Source of the DNA: Aplysia californica
Lineage: Eukaryota; Mollusca; Gastropoda; Aplysiida; Aplysiidae
Length of the DNA: 64,000 nucleotides
Direction of reading: 5' to 3'
NCBI RefSeq assembly: GCF_000002075.1
Contig: NW_004797469.1
Coordinates: 852,842-916,841, forward strand
Position 1 is the stretch's first letter, and every line of letters begins with the position of its first letter. Shown piece after piece: positions 1 through 12,654 of the stretch. The notes under the pieces were generated by a model. The model ran no database searches, was not told the origin of the DNA, and saw only the letters and a program-made list of their open reading frames with translations. Position numbers and translations under genes: made by a program.

Positions 1-120
1 TAATTCCCCTTTCTAAGACGGAAAATGTCTAAGACGGAATTATTTTCTGGCTCCCTTGCGATTCCGTCTTGCACAGGTTCGACTGCATTTGGATTTTTAT
101 ACGTCGACGTCAAATGGATC
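1..120. other. left edge, nothing recognised
   Basis: Short unassigned stretch. A direct repeat of the phrase CTAAGACGGAA occurs near positions 12-41. No coding signal was seen. Confidence 0.5.
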
Positions 121-460
121 GAACTCTAATGTAGAATCTAGATCTAGGCAAGATTTCGTCTAGATCCTATAGTCAGATCTACAGTACAGTCTACATGTAG
201 ATCTAGAATTTAGATTCTAGATTTAGGCAATCTAAATCTAGATCTAGAAAAATCTAAATCTAAATTTAATAAGCTTATATAGAGTGGCTAGCCGTAGGCC
301 TACTTAGTCCAGATCTAAATCTAGCTGTACTTTGTTTAAGGCCCTATAATATATTGACCGAAGACCTATACAGGTCTCATTAGATCTAGAATCTAGATCT
401 AGATATAGAATCTAGTAATTATTCAGGTTTAAAGTAAGTAATACTAAATCTAGATCTAGA
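121..460. repeat. AGATCT/TAGATC-rich low-complexity tract
   Basis: Dense, irregular repetition of the palindromic words AGATCT, CTAGA and TCTAGAT, especially at 125-260 and 375-460. It has no fixed period, so it is a degenerate simple repeat and not a minisatellite. Similar short bursts recur at about 7888-7970 and 8255-8275. Palindromic 6-mers of this kind can form small hairpins; no function is implied. Confidence 0.75.
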
Positions 461-888
461 TACTTAAGGTATTGCATACTAAAATTTTATGCCCAGTTCT
501 ATTTCTCCGAATGCTCGGGAAAATAAACTTGAACTGTATTTCTCCTAACTGTTTCCGTTCTCGAGATTTTTTGGTTATTTACGAATGGAGTGGCCCTCGT
601 GTATGTGTGTGCGTGAGAGAGAGTCTGTGTGTATGTATAATAAGGTGTGAAAGGTGTGGGGGCGAGGGCGTGGGGGAGTGGAGGTTTTTAAAAATAGTTT
701 TTGCTTTAGGGGTGACTAAATGCAAAATAGGTTACTGCCAAAGTCGAGCCGTCTTGTTTTCTCGCAGTACTTTTGGAATTTGAAGGCATTTTCAAATGAA
801 GTGTATAGCGTCCAGGAACGTTGCCCCAACCACAATTGAAGTATCTGAATATTCAAACGTCTAAAAATCTCTAGCTCTAGAAATTGAA
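461..888. other. unassigned 5' flank
   Basis: No gene recognised. It contains a GT-rich patch (about 598-650) and a G-rich patch (about 655-680). A 103-codon open frame here has no recognisable domain and simple-repeat composition. Confidence 0.4.
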
Positions 889-1320
889 GGGGGGCTCTCG
901 TGGCCTAAAGGTTAAGGTGTTCACCTCTCAATAAAAGGTCCTGGGTTTGAATCTGGGTAGCGACCGAAAAATTTTCTTCTCTAAAAAATTCTCTAGCAAT
1001 GTTCTGTCGTCTGCAATCATCTCCACTTTCTGCCCTCACCCCCTCACCTCTTTTGCCCCCTCTTCTGGGCTCCTGACTCTTTCTGCAGCCTTTCTACTGC
1101 TACTTCTTGGCTCCTTCTTACCGCTGTCTTATAGCCACACCCCTGATCTTCTGGTAGGAAAGATCTACACCTAACCTACTCAGACAAGGGCAAAAAATCT
1201 CGGAGGTCCCGTGTGCAAGTTGCGCGCGTTAAAGATCCCTTGGTGGTCTAAAATTTGTAAGAGTAGGCTTCGGCCGTCACCAAGGAAAAATTGAAAATTT
1301 CCTACCAACTGTAAATGTTT
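889..1320 (+). mobile_element. tRNA-derived SINE (copy 1)
   Basis: Positions 892-963 look like a tRNA-derived pol III promoter. An A-box-like TGGCCTAAAGG lies at 901-911 and a B-box-like GGTTTGAATCT at 944-954, about 33 bases apart. The ends do not pair into a good acceptor stem, so it is a SINE head and not a working tRNA. The phrase GAAAAATTTTCTTCTCT follows the head, and the same head-plus-junction recurs inverted at 18424-18541. A further stretch around 1200-1260, containing CGTTAAAGATCCC and GTAGGCTTCGGCC, may be the conserved SINE body. The right boundary is a guess. Confidence 0.7.
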
Positions 1321-1718
1321 GGTGTTTCCCTCGCGCTCATAAGCAGCGGCCCCTTCCTGAGCGGTGTGTACTGAACTGTGTGCTCTGCTTCTCTCCCAGG
1401 GCCCCAAATACTTGCATCTCCACAGCGAGTTGCTGAAGTGAATGCCATAAACATCACCCCAGTACACTCCCCACATCAGCTTTTGTGATACCATTACAAA
1501 ACTCAAGTGACAAGCCTTCAATTTTCAGGTCGCCTAGCCTGTGTTCCGAACCCCCAGCCTAAAAATAAATATTATTTCAACAGCCAGAGAAATTCTCTAT
1601 TGTTTTTTTCCCTAATGTTAGGTTTCAAATGTTTTTGTCCTCAGGACATTGACCTCCTTGCTTGTCAGGATCATTTAAAGGTTGACTCATACTACTCATA
1701 GACTGCCCACCTGCCACA
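1321..1718 (+). promoter_or_regulatory. upstream region / probable 5' UTR of DJ-1
   Basis: No TATA box or transcription start could be fixed. A pyrimidine-rich tract ending TTTTTGTCCTCAG at 1632-1644 would make a good splice acceptor, so the first coding exon may begin at 1645 behind an upstream non-coding exon. This is inference only; RNA reads would settle it. Confidence 0.3.
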
Positions 1719-1802
1719 ATGCCTTCAGCTCTCGTGTTTTTGGCTGAAGGAGCGGAGGAGATGGAGACTGTGATCTCTGTAGATGTTCTTCGACGTGCAG
1801 GG
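1719..1802 (+). CDS. PARK7: DJ-1 exon 1 (residues 1-28)
   Basis: Reads [16 protein letters not shown], then [12 protein letters not shown]: the first beta strand and helix of the fold, with the conserved Glu that hydrogen-bonds the active-site cysteine. It ends at a GTAAGG donor at 1803, phase 0, exactly between the Gly and the following Ile of the conserved RRAG-I sequence. Confidence 0.95.
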
Positions 1803-4800
1803 GTAAGGAATGTTCTTAGTGCCAAGTATAGCCAAGGTTGGGTTGATAACTCACTTGATATTACATGATGCAGATGGCTTTGGTTCAAGCCTTTGAAGCG
1901 TTGTTCTTGAACTAGAGAGTTGTTTGGGTTTTTTTCCAAGGTCTCTACCACTGTCCTCAATGGAATCAGAGACTGACATTAAATTCGTAGTTCGGGCCTC
2001 TTAAATAAGTTTAACCTGCCAAATGAGTGTTAAAACCCATACAGAGGGTGGTTGGAGGGTGTCACAAGTAGATCATTGATCATATCCTACATCTTTTCTT
2101 TCTCTTTGCTGCTTCTGTCCATCTTACTTTTTACCCCAGCACTAAGTGACCATTATTGTGTTGATGTGCTTCTCTTTCTTCAAAGAAACTAACTCGTACA
2201 ATTAGGCTACTGATTAGATAGTACCGCTACTGAATACATTGCAGGCATGTATTCATTCTGCTTATTTTCTTTCTATTTCAGTATTTTAGGAAAATGTGGA
2301 ATATTCTGTACCAGGTGCATTACATCTAAGTTGTAGTGGGGTTAACTGAGAGATTGCAGGTTTATCTTTTTGGACCAGGAAAAAGTATGTCGGAATCATC
2401 GGGATGTACAAAGGTGTTGAGGGAGGGAGGGCTAAAAGTTACTTTAACGCTGTAGCTATGATCCAAACCAATAGATCTAGTTGTTCTTTGTGTACTCCCT
2501 AGCTCGCAAAGGCAAACCATTTTTATCTTCTCTAGTATGAAAATGAAAACATCTTATTTGTTTGAGTAGATTGTCCGGCTAGAAGAGGTCTAGCTCAGTC
2601 ATCTCTGTGACCTTTTCTACTTAAAAAAGAAAAATTACAGTAGAATCCTGTCAGAACGAGAGGGAGGGGACCGGAGCAAAATGTCCGTTATAGCAGGATT
2701 CTCGCTATAAAGGATCCAGTAATAAATTCAAGGGTAAACTGTAAAGTAGGCCTAATCTATGAGTTTGGTGTTCTGTTTATTTCCTTTTGCTATCTCCGCT
2801 GATGATGATTTTATTTCAACATGACCTCTAGGTCTTACTTGATAAAAATTCGAATCAGATTTCTTTTTCTAGCCCTAGATCTAGTGATGTTGACTGACGG
2901 CTCGCTGTTGGCGATCAGAAAGAAAGGTCTCTGGGCTAACCCACGCCACCACACCCTGTGGTGCATTCCGTCAGCTTGCGCACTTCACACATTCACTCCA
3001 TCCATCACCTTGCTGTGACCTCTCCATCCCCGCATCGGAGAAGTGAGAGGCATGGTAGGCTTTAATAATCTAAACTAGGCTTACGCTGGCCTATCATGCG
3101 ATGCGTTCTGCTTGTCTGCGCATGCCACACCCTCCCTACTCAGTTGTTCCGGCATTCATTGTTGACACACATGGACTCTCCCATTCTTTGTTCCGCTTGT
3201 TCACCAACTAATTTCTCAACTGACGAGGTTTTACATTATGTATAATTGGCCCATGCGCTGTGCACAGCAGCAGCAATATTCCGCTATAACAGACTCGCAT
3301 GTTTGTCTGATTGCGCGATAGCAGTATTTTATTTACAAAGGTAAAGAAGAGAAAAAACAGGGTTTTAGAATAGTGTCTTTATAACAGACTTCTCGTTTTT
3401 TACGGACTCGTTATAAGTGGACTCCACTGTACATGTTTCTGGGTTTTTTTATAACACATATTTTCTTATTTTGAGCCTGTATGTTCTGGTTTTGTTTTCT
3501 TGTTTTTTTGTGGGGTTTTTTTGTTTAGTGCATTGTTTTCTGGATTTTTCTGGTTATTTTGTTGTATTATTTTCTTAATTTGTACTTTCAGATAGATGTG
3601 ACACTTGCAGGCCTGGGTGGCGACGGTCCTGTGTTGTGCAGTCGGAACGTGAGGCTGGTGCCCGACAAAAACCTGAAGCAGGCGCTGTCAGCAGCCCCCT
3701 ATGATGTGCTTGTTCTCCCTGGGGGAGGAGGAGGATCCAAGAAATTAAGCGAGGTAAAAGCAGATATTAAAATTCTGACTGGCTAGTGTTTTTACCTTTG
3801 AACTTGAAGCAGAAGAAGAAGTGTGCTGTTGCTGTTATAATGATAATAATGAATTGTATTTATGTTGCCCATTTTCATCTCGACGAGATGCTCGATATAC
3901 ATTACATTAAAATATATAATATGTACGGGAGAAATATGCATAAACGAGAAGATTTTTAAAACAAAAGAAACTACCCAAAAAAATTACACGTTTGCCATAC
4001 TGGTACATTGGTAAAATCCACTATTACCATAAACATTATTTATATTATGGACATAAAAATGCAAATCAGTAGCTATGTAGCCTAAAATAGGGACTCCTCT
4101 ATATACAGTGGGACTCGAATTCAACAAAAACTCGGGTTCAACGAACGGAAATGGATTCCTTGGGTTTTTTAAAAATTCATTAAAATCAATAAAAAATTAT
4201 TTGGATTCGACGAACACATGAACAAGCTTGGATTTAAGGAAGTCCCTTTGCACAGTGAACTGCCTCCACTGGAGTGGGTTCACTCATTTTTCCACGACAA
4301 CGAACCTTATCTATTCTTGGAAACCATCCATGGCACCTGCATCGTAAACCATTATTCACTTATTGTTAATTTCTTATGCGACCAATCAGCGACCTTCTTT
4401 CATACCAACACTTGCGTTGTTAGGTTCGGACGGGCTGCCAGCACACGTGTGACTATGTGTACACGTGTCTTGAGGGAGGGAGCACAAGCGGTCCGGGCAT
4501 GGAACGTCAGTAAGAATATAAATGCATCACAGTCATTTTTTACCTCGGGCTATTGATCAAATTATATTGTTTTGACATAGATCTACATGACAAATTGTGT
4601 GCTGGTCTATGGAAGCGAACGTTGCCATATATGCAAGGTTCTACACAGCAACACAACTTGTTCGGCAAACAATACATACGTCATAGATGACACAAGTGTG
4701 CATTTGAACGAATATATGTCCTTTTGCTCAGTGTTTGCTTGGTGGAGTTCAGTGTATTTTCCTGGAATTTCCTAGCGTGTATTTTCCTGGAATTTTCCAG

Positions 4801-7800
4801 CATTTCTTCAGTTTGGCATGTTAATAGGGATCTATAGGCCTACCATTTCACCATTTTTTCAGTATGGCATCAAAGAAAGGAAAATGCCTCTCATTTGAAA
4901 CCAAACTACTTGTGAATGAGGAAGCTGAAAAGGGGCTAAAAAGCAGGCATTAAAGGGCACGTCTTGTTACTTCCCTTTACACATTACCTGCTGGGTACCA
5001 GTATTGTCAGTAATGATCATCTACCCAAAAAAACACCTCTGTTTTCTGTGACAAACACTCAGGTTACACTTAATTGGAGCTCAGGCATAAAGACTTTGTT
5101 AAATCCAATTTTTCATATGAGGCATCGTTGTTAAATCAGTTGCTCATCAAAATATGAAGATGCCAGCATTTTTCTGCTGGTTTGGCAATTTTTAGCCTTT
5201 TATGTCTATTTAAAAATTATTTCTATGTGGGTTTTACCGAAAAGGGTTGATTAAAGGCACAATTAATTTAAATTTGCAGTTTCCAAGGACTCTCAAGCTA
5301 TGGAAGTCACCAAATTTTGGCGGCCATTTTCTCGCTAATCTCGACTTCTCTGTCTCTATTCAAGGTGGATGGGTTTTTTCATAGAAAAATAGACAAAAGA
5401 ACAAGCTTTAAGATAATGCTAATAACTCCACATGTAAAAAAATTGACACTTCAAAATACAATATCTCATCTTCTAGAAAAGATAAGTAAACTGAAAAGTT
5501 TAAAGTGCATAATAATCAGGAAGATTCCAGTTTTCAGAAGAGCACAAAGACTCAAAATGACCCATATAGGTGACATATCCCTGATTTCCTCAGACCCTCA
5601 TTGTCTCGATTTAGTCCACTCAAAGTTAGTAATGATATTCATACCTGGGATCTACGATCGTCTCACTTTCCTCATTCCCCATATTATTCCCCTTCTTACT
5701 CATAATTTCGAAAAACTTACAAATCTAAATCAGAAAGTGAAATTTGCTGCTGTTTTTAACTCATTTTGGTGTTCACATTTTGCGAGAACATGCATCCGTC
5801 CACAAGACTAGACTTATGTTTATTGATCATTTGCATGCCTAGCAGTAAACTTATGCGAACAAATTTGTACCGATATGCACGTTTTTAAAATTCTCGAACA
5901 AGAATCCACACTGTGCTGTTGGCTAAATCTCCCTACAGAAGAATTAGAGCCAGATGTATAGCAAGATGTACATGTAACGTTATCTTGGCAACTAGGAACG
6001 ACAAATTTTGCCAGTTTCCGTGACATCCATGGTGCGGCACAAAGCTAAAAATCACACGTTATTGTTACATACCGGGTACGTCATAAGGCAACAAAATGGT
6101 TAATACGTTTAAAACACATGGTAGTAGTCTTTAAAAAAATAATTCGCTTTTCGATAAGCAACAAGTGAAGCTCTTTAAGAATGGGTGGTGCGCTCTCTCA
6201 TTCTATCTTCTGTTTCCTCATAATCAATGACTGCGTTGATTTGGATGGGCCAGAGAGGCAGAGGTAGACCAAGAATAACTTATTTTGAGAGCTTGAGCAA
6301 ATGTATGATTTGATAATATGTTTGATTTGTATTGAATATATATATAGATTGTTATGCTACAAAAAAAAAATGTGCTTTTTGAACTTATTGATAATAATGT
6401 TCGTTTTGTGTTGTTTTTTGCAGTAGCCATAAATTATCATGTTGTTTGTTGTGTCATCTTGTCTGTCTTATCTTGTCAAGAAATTGTTTTTGTCATTGTT
6501 ATAGTCAGAAGAAGTCAGAAAAGCCTTGCTGGAACAAGAAAATCGTGGTGGACTGATAGCAGCTGTGTGTGCTGGTAAGACCACTGCTGTTGTTGTTTCA
6601 TGCCTGTTCCAGAGGATGGGAACTGTGGAGGAAACTCCTGTCATCACGGTCAGAACTCAATAGCTTAAGCCATTCTTTTAAAGGTATGATGAAAATACCT
6701 ATTACTTGTTGTACATGATTCTCAATATAGCAGGGTTTGTTTAATGGGAGTGCTTATTTAAGCCACATAGGTAAGGGAGGGGGGTTTAGCTTATTAGGCC
6801 TAAATAAGGTAAAGGAGGGGGGTTTAGTTTATTTAGGCCACACATGCTCAAACTACCCTTTTCAGGCAACTGAGTTCGTTCCACTTTCATAATGGTGCAC
6901 CTTTCTCATTTAGTACAGTTTTGTCTCAGTGTACAACTTACAAATCATAATCGTAATGAATATTGTAAGAACAAAGCACAATACGCAAAATTTTGCTCAA
7001 TCCCAATGGTTTGAATGAGGGCCAGATTTTTCCTTCATGGAGGGGCAAAAGCTAGGCTACCATTTTGGCACACTTTGGTCAAGTGAAAAGGTCAAATCCT
7101 CCGAATGGACTTCCGGGTCAAATTTGGGGTATAAAAAGTGTGTACACAACGTGGCTGAGTTACACTATCTTTGCCTGAGTGGCACTCTCTCGTACTGTCT
7201 CGTAGTAGTACATGTAGCAGTAGTAGTAGCAAAGATCGTTTAGAGAGTCTTTGGTAGAAGATTCTATCTAGTAGGCAGTTTAGTGAACGTGCACGCGGCA
7301 GGGTGAATGGGCCTCGATAAGCCCCGTAGACCTTTGTGATTGGCCACGAAGCCTCGTGTTTTGATGGGTCTAAACAACTCAATGTTAATCGCACTGCCAC
7401 ATCCGACAGACCTACATCTTTTTAAAAGGAAAAGAAAGATCATCAAAATGGTTGAATTCGCGTGAAAATGGATTCGGTAGAACTGGAACTATTAAAATTT
7501 GCTTCTGAAAACAAGGCAATTTTTATAACTCGATGAAATAAACTACTGGCTGTGTTATTCTGTATAAATTCTGAAACCTCAGGACGTATTGTTATTATTT
7601 TCCTACATCTTTTGACGCCTGAGCTGTAGAGGTTGAAGTTTTCACAGCACTATAGGGCTTTCCGTAAAAAATGCATAGATCTACAAAAGCCGAACCACCG
7701 AATTGACCGGTCAGCGACCCGGGCACCCCGCTCTCCCCTGTACACTGTGATAACGTGTTACTTCGGTATCGCATTATTCAACTATTAATATGTGCGGCTA

Positions 7801-10087
7801 TGGCAATTGGGATGTACTGACTGACAAAACAATTCACAGTTTTGTTTTTATTTTACCGTATATTTGACTTTAATAGTGCAGGTGATAGCTAGATCTAGAT
7901 TCCCTGTCTAGAATCAGTAGTAGCAGGCCTATGCTAGAAGCAGCCAGAGAGCCTACAAATCTGCTAGATCTCATTGCAATCTAACTCATTGCTTTGCCTT
8001 TGGGCTTTGGAATTGAAATAAAATGAATTGCACAGTTCTAGTTAATTTTAGATTCAGCAACTAACTGTATTTCCAGAGTTAATGATAACAAATCTCACCA
8101 TAACAATCACTTTTACTTTTATTAGAATAATTAGATCCAACTTTTTTTTCTAAAATCTGTTTTGCGCAAACTTAAGATTTTCTTTACTTGTAGAGCACAG
8201 AATTTACATTGTAAGCCTCTGCTCAGTCTTTCAGTATACATAATAAAATACATATAAATAGATCTAGATCTATATAATCATTTTATGTTATTTTCTGGAT
8301 ATTTTTGAAACTCCTTTTTTAGATATGTCATAAAATCAAATTGTGCCATTTTCATATAGCATTAGCAGTGGACTTTTCAGACAGCAAGTCTCTGATTCGA
8401 TATTAAAAAAAAAAAAAATGCTAATCAATGAAAATTGCAAATTGATAATAGTATAGTCCTGTAGAGGATAGGTGGACTCCGGGGTCTGCATAGCGAAATA
8501 CTAGGTTTTAGGATGTGAACCCCGGAGTCACCATAGTGAAATAAGGTTTGGTTTAAGTAAGGATTGGTGGACCCCGGGGTCAACGTAGTGATAAATAAGC
8601 AGGTTTAAGGTGGACCCCGGGGCCCGGGGTCTACCTAGCGAAATACTAAGTTTTAGGACAGGTGGACCCCGGGGTCACCGTAGTGAAATAAGTAGGTTTC
8701 TTTAAAGATTGGTGGACCCCGGGGTCACTGTAGTGAAATAAGTAGGTTTAATTTTAAAAGGATTGGTGGACCCCGGAGTCACCATAGCCGAAGAGGAATA
8801 AGAAGGTTTAATTAAGGATTGATGGACCCCGGGACACCTTGATTAAACCTACTTATTTTACTACGGTGACTGCAGGGTCCACCTATTCTAAAACCTAACT
8901 AGTATTTCGTTAGGTAGACCCTGGGGTCCACTTTAAACCTACCTATTTCACTACGTTGACTCCAGGGTCCACCAATCCCTAAAATGAAACCTAAATCTAC
9001 ATGTACTTATTTCACTACGTTGACCCCAGGGTCCACCAATCCTTAATTAAACCAAGATCTACTGATTTCACTACGTTGACCCAGGGGTCCACCAATCCTT
9101 AATTAAACCTAGATCTACTTATAATTTCACTACGTTGACCACGGGCTCCGCCAGTCCAACTATAAAATAAACTGAGATCTACCTATTTCACTATGTTGAC
9201 CCCGGGGTCCACCGATCCTTATTTAAACCTAGATCTACTTATTTCACTACGCTGACTCCGGGGTTCACATCCTAAAACCTAGCATTTTGTTAGGTAGACC
9301 CCGGGGTTCTATCCTTTTGGCTAGATAGACCCCGTGATCCGCCTATCCACTTCCTTGATAATAACTGAAAACAATACATGCCAGTTGTCATGAATAGTGA
9401 AGAAAAATGTGAAAAAAAAGATAATGAGGTAAACTGTAATTTGTCCAAAAAATTGCAAGTGCAGGTGAAGATCAAAAGATAATTTTATTTTCTGGTCATC
9501 TTTTCACGGTTTATAAAATGTTCCAGTGGGCCTACTACTAGATCTATGTCTCTGAAGAACATTTTGCTTGACTTTATTAGCTTTTTTCATGTACCGGGTA
9601 CTTGAAAGCATAGAATATATATAGTTTCACACAAATGTATGCACAAAACTTTGAAAAAGAAAGATAAAGTCATTGTTGTTGTGTTTTTTCTAACAGAATC
9701 CGTTTTATGTTGAGAAAAGTGCTAAAAACAAGTTTTAAAATTTTAAGAATGCCCATAATAATAATAATATTAGGAATCCGAAAAAACTACCTTGATCTAG
9801 TTGGCTTACTCTTTAATAACCATGAGCAGTTAAGAAAAAGAAAGAGAATGATATAGGATTTGTCTAAATATGACAATTAGCAATAAAAATATTGTCCATT
9901 TTGTCCAATTATCCTTGCAGGTAAAATCACCCTGCACTGTACCTCAATAAACACAAAAAGAATATTTCTGTGACTTTGTATAAAGGTGTTTTGTAGTTGA
10001 GTTCTATGTAAAATTCTCAACAAAATAATGTACATTTGGACCGTACAACGAGATAGACACTCATGCTCACAATAACATTCACACATT

Positions 10088-10118
<31 letters not shown>

Positions 10119-10225
10119 AACACACAATTACATTTACTCTCTCTCTCTAGATCTCTCTCTCCCCACAACCACACACAAAACAAACACAAACACACACTCA
10201 CACACACTCACTCACACACACTCAA

Positions 10226-10279
<54 letters not shown>

Positions 10280-12593
10280 CTCTTACCCTTGGTCCACTTT
10301 TCATTTAGTATCATCCTCTATTTTGAAATAATCCCCCGCACTAAATAAAAAGATCAGTAGAATCTCGACCTTCCGAATGCATGGTTAGTTCAAGAAATCT
10401 ACCATATGATGTGGCCTAAATAAGGTAAGGGAGGGGAGGTTTAGCTTATTTGGGCCTTATGTGGCCTAAATAAGGTAAGGGAGGGGGGTTTAGCTTATTT
10501 AGGCCACATGTGGCCTAAATAAGGTCACCCTTGTTTAATATACTAAAAATGCTATTATTGAGACATTTTCACTTTTGCTCAAGCCACAAGGTTGACTTAG
10601 GTAAGGACTATGTTTTTTTAAAGTTTACCCAAAGCAAAAAAAAAGTATTTAGCTATTGCATTATGACCGTGACATTTTGTTCTGAGATGGGAACTGAAAA
10701 TCAGGCTAGGGTGTAGTGTAAAGTTCTTCTTTGGCAGGGCCTTTTCCTGAAATTTCAATCAAGTCACTTTTTATCATGACTGTGCATCCTTGGACAAGTG
10801 CTGGTGTAGAAGTTTCCTTAGCAAATGATTGAGGATTCAGGAGGTATATTTCAATGAGCCTTCGTAATATTTTTGGAAATAATAGTATATATTTTTATAT
10901 AAAGCATTTTTTTATTGATGAGGGCAAGAATCATTGCATGACAAAATACAACTGTTTTGTTTTCACAGTTTTATTACCAGCGGCTTCATATGTTCAGATT
11001 ATGACAACTACACCCCTTCCCACATCACAGAATTCCTTTTGATTTAGAATAAATCCACCCCCGGCCCTTAAGGAAATATGTTGCTCATATTTCTATATAT
11101 ATTGAAATGAGGACCTTTCATACTTAGCTTAACATTGAAATTACACATTTGGGGGTATAGAGATTGACGAAAAAAAAAGATTCGAAACTCACATTTTTTA
11201 CAGTCCTTCGCCGATAGAGGCTAATAATGGTCGCAGAATGATGAAAATTCATCAATTGAGAAGTTTTGCTCAATTAATTATGCTCCGATCTTCTTCAAAT
11301 TTTGTGAGGATATAAAACAAACTAAGATCTAAAACTAAATCTACATGGATTTTCAAGTAAGCAATTTCAAAGATTTTACGGCTTCTACACTTTAGTGTAC
11401 CCACAGTAATGATAATTTGAGGGGGGTAGGGCTGTTCAAAACATTTTGCTTAAAAAGTACTTTACATATTATCCAATTTTCTTGTGATATTGCACAACAT
11501 CATAATAGACCTGTGTACAAAGTTTCATCCAATTTGGTTCACAAATTATTGAGCAATACGAATTTCTGTGGAAAAAGTTTGTGAATGAGAAAGTCACGAA
11601 AAACGACCAAAAAAGTCTTATTCACTCACAATTTCTCAATATTTTGTTCTCATTCTGTCTTGTGTGGTGTCAATTCCGGAAGCTCAAAAAGTGGAAAAAT
11701 GAGCTAAACAGCGATACCAAACACTTCAGAGAGGGGTGCAGTGTGTTGTTTGAATTACGACGTTTCTTGGTTCAGTTTTTGAGTTGTTTTTCAACAAAGC
11801 ACAAGAGGAAAGACCTATACCTACATATTTCAAGGGCAATTTATGTCTGGAAGAGAATTTTCTTTAGTATAAGTATAACAGATCATATCGATGCCCCCAT
11901 GATCAGACCTCGTAGGTGCCAGAGAGATAATTTTCCAGGAGAAGGAAAAAACTGATTTATTTTAAAACTGCGTTGTCAAACCTCTTCAATTTCGCATAAA
12001 CCACTCAAAACAATGTAACTAAATGAGGGTAAGTTACTTTTAAAAAATAGATATTGATTTTATTATGTTATGATGCTTACGAGCAATGATTACACTATCG
12101 TGGTTGTGATCAGACCTCGTAAGCGATGACTACTGCCGTTTACAAGGTTTGGTCACGGTGAAATGTTGGTAAAGTGCATACTCGTAAGCTACAATATTTT
12201 CGTATGACAGAAGAACCGACTTGAGTAGATGGTGGTCAGGACACCTTAGTGAGATCAGGGAGGTTAGGGTTTGATTCCCGCTGGGTTATAATTAAAACAT
12301 TATCATTTGCAATCTCATGGCTACCGCACCATGCACTGGATACAAGAGAAGTACCAGGACTGGTTGCCCTTTGCCAGAATAACGAGGCTGGATGATGCGC
12401 GTAAATTGTCTAACCCTTCATGTGCCAGTTCAATAATGCATTTTTTTATTTGCTCATTTTACATACACTTCTTAAAGCATATGGAATTTAAATTTGAAAA
12501 CAAAAGATTAAGTTATTTGTCAGCAACGTCAAATGAAAGAATAAAGATCATGCACATGGGAGAACTTTGGCACAGGACAAAGATCTCCAAAGT

Positions 12594-12654
<61 letters not shown>

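Noticed and set aside
655-680. G-quadruplex candidate
   Set aside because: Only three runs of three or more G within the short patch; the fourth run is only two G.
892-963. Functional tRNA gene
   Set aside because: A and B boxes are present, but the acceptor arms do not pair and a SINE junction follows. A second copy with the same non-tRNA tail lies at 18424-18541.
5317-5811. 164-codon open frame in intron 2 as a real gene
   Set aside because: No recognised domain, AT-driven Lys/Ile/Leu-rich composition, no start context or poly(A) evidence, and it lies inside a DJ-1 intron among repeats.
4950-6178. Second TTAA-flanked element inserted in Tigger copy A (TTAAAGGGCACG and, inverted, TTAAAGAGCTTC)
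   Set aside because: The end match is only partial, and sequence after 4953 still aligns with the tail of copy C, so the Tigger copy appears continuous there.
7130-7542. Solo LTR (TATAAAAAG at 7130, AATAAA at 7537)
   Set aside because: No matching terminal TG...CA borders, target duplication or partner copy found in the window.
10063-10308. Thr/His-rich open frame
   Set aside because: Translation of a CA microsatellite.
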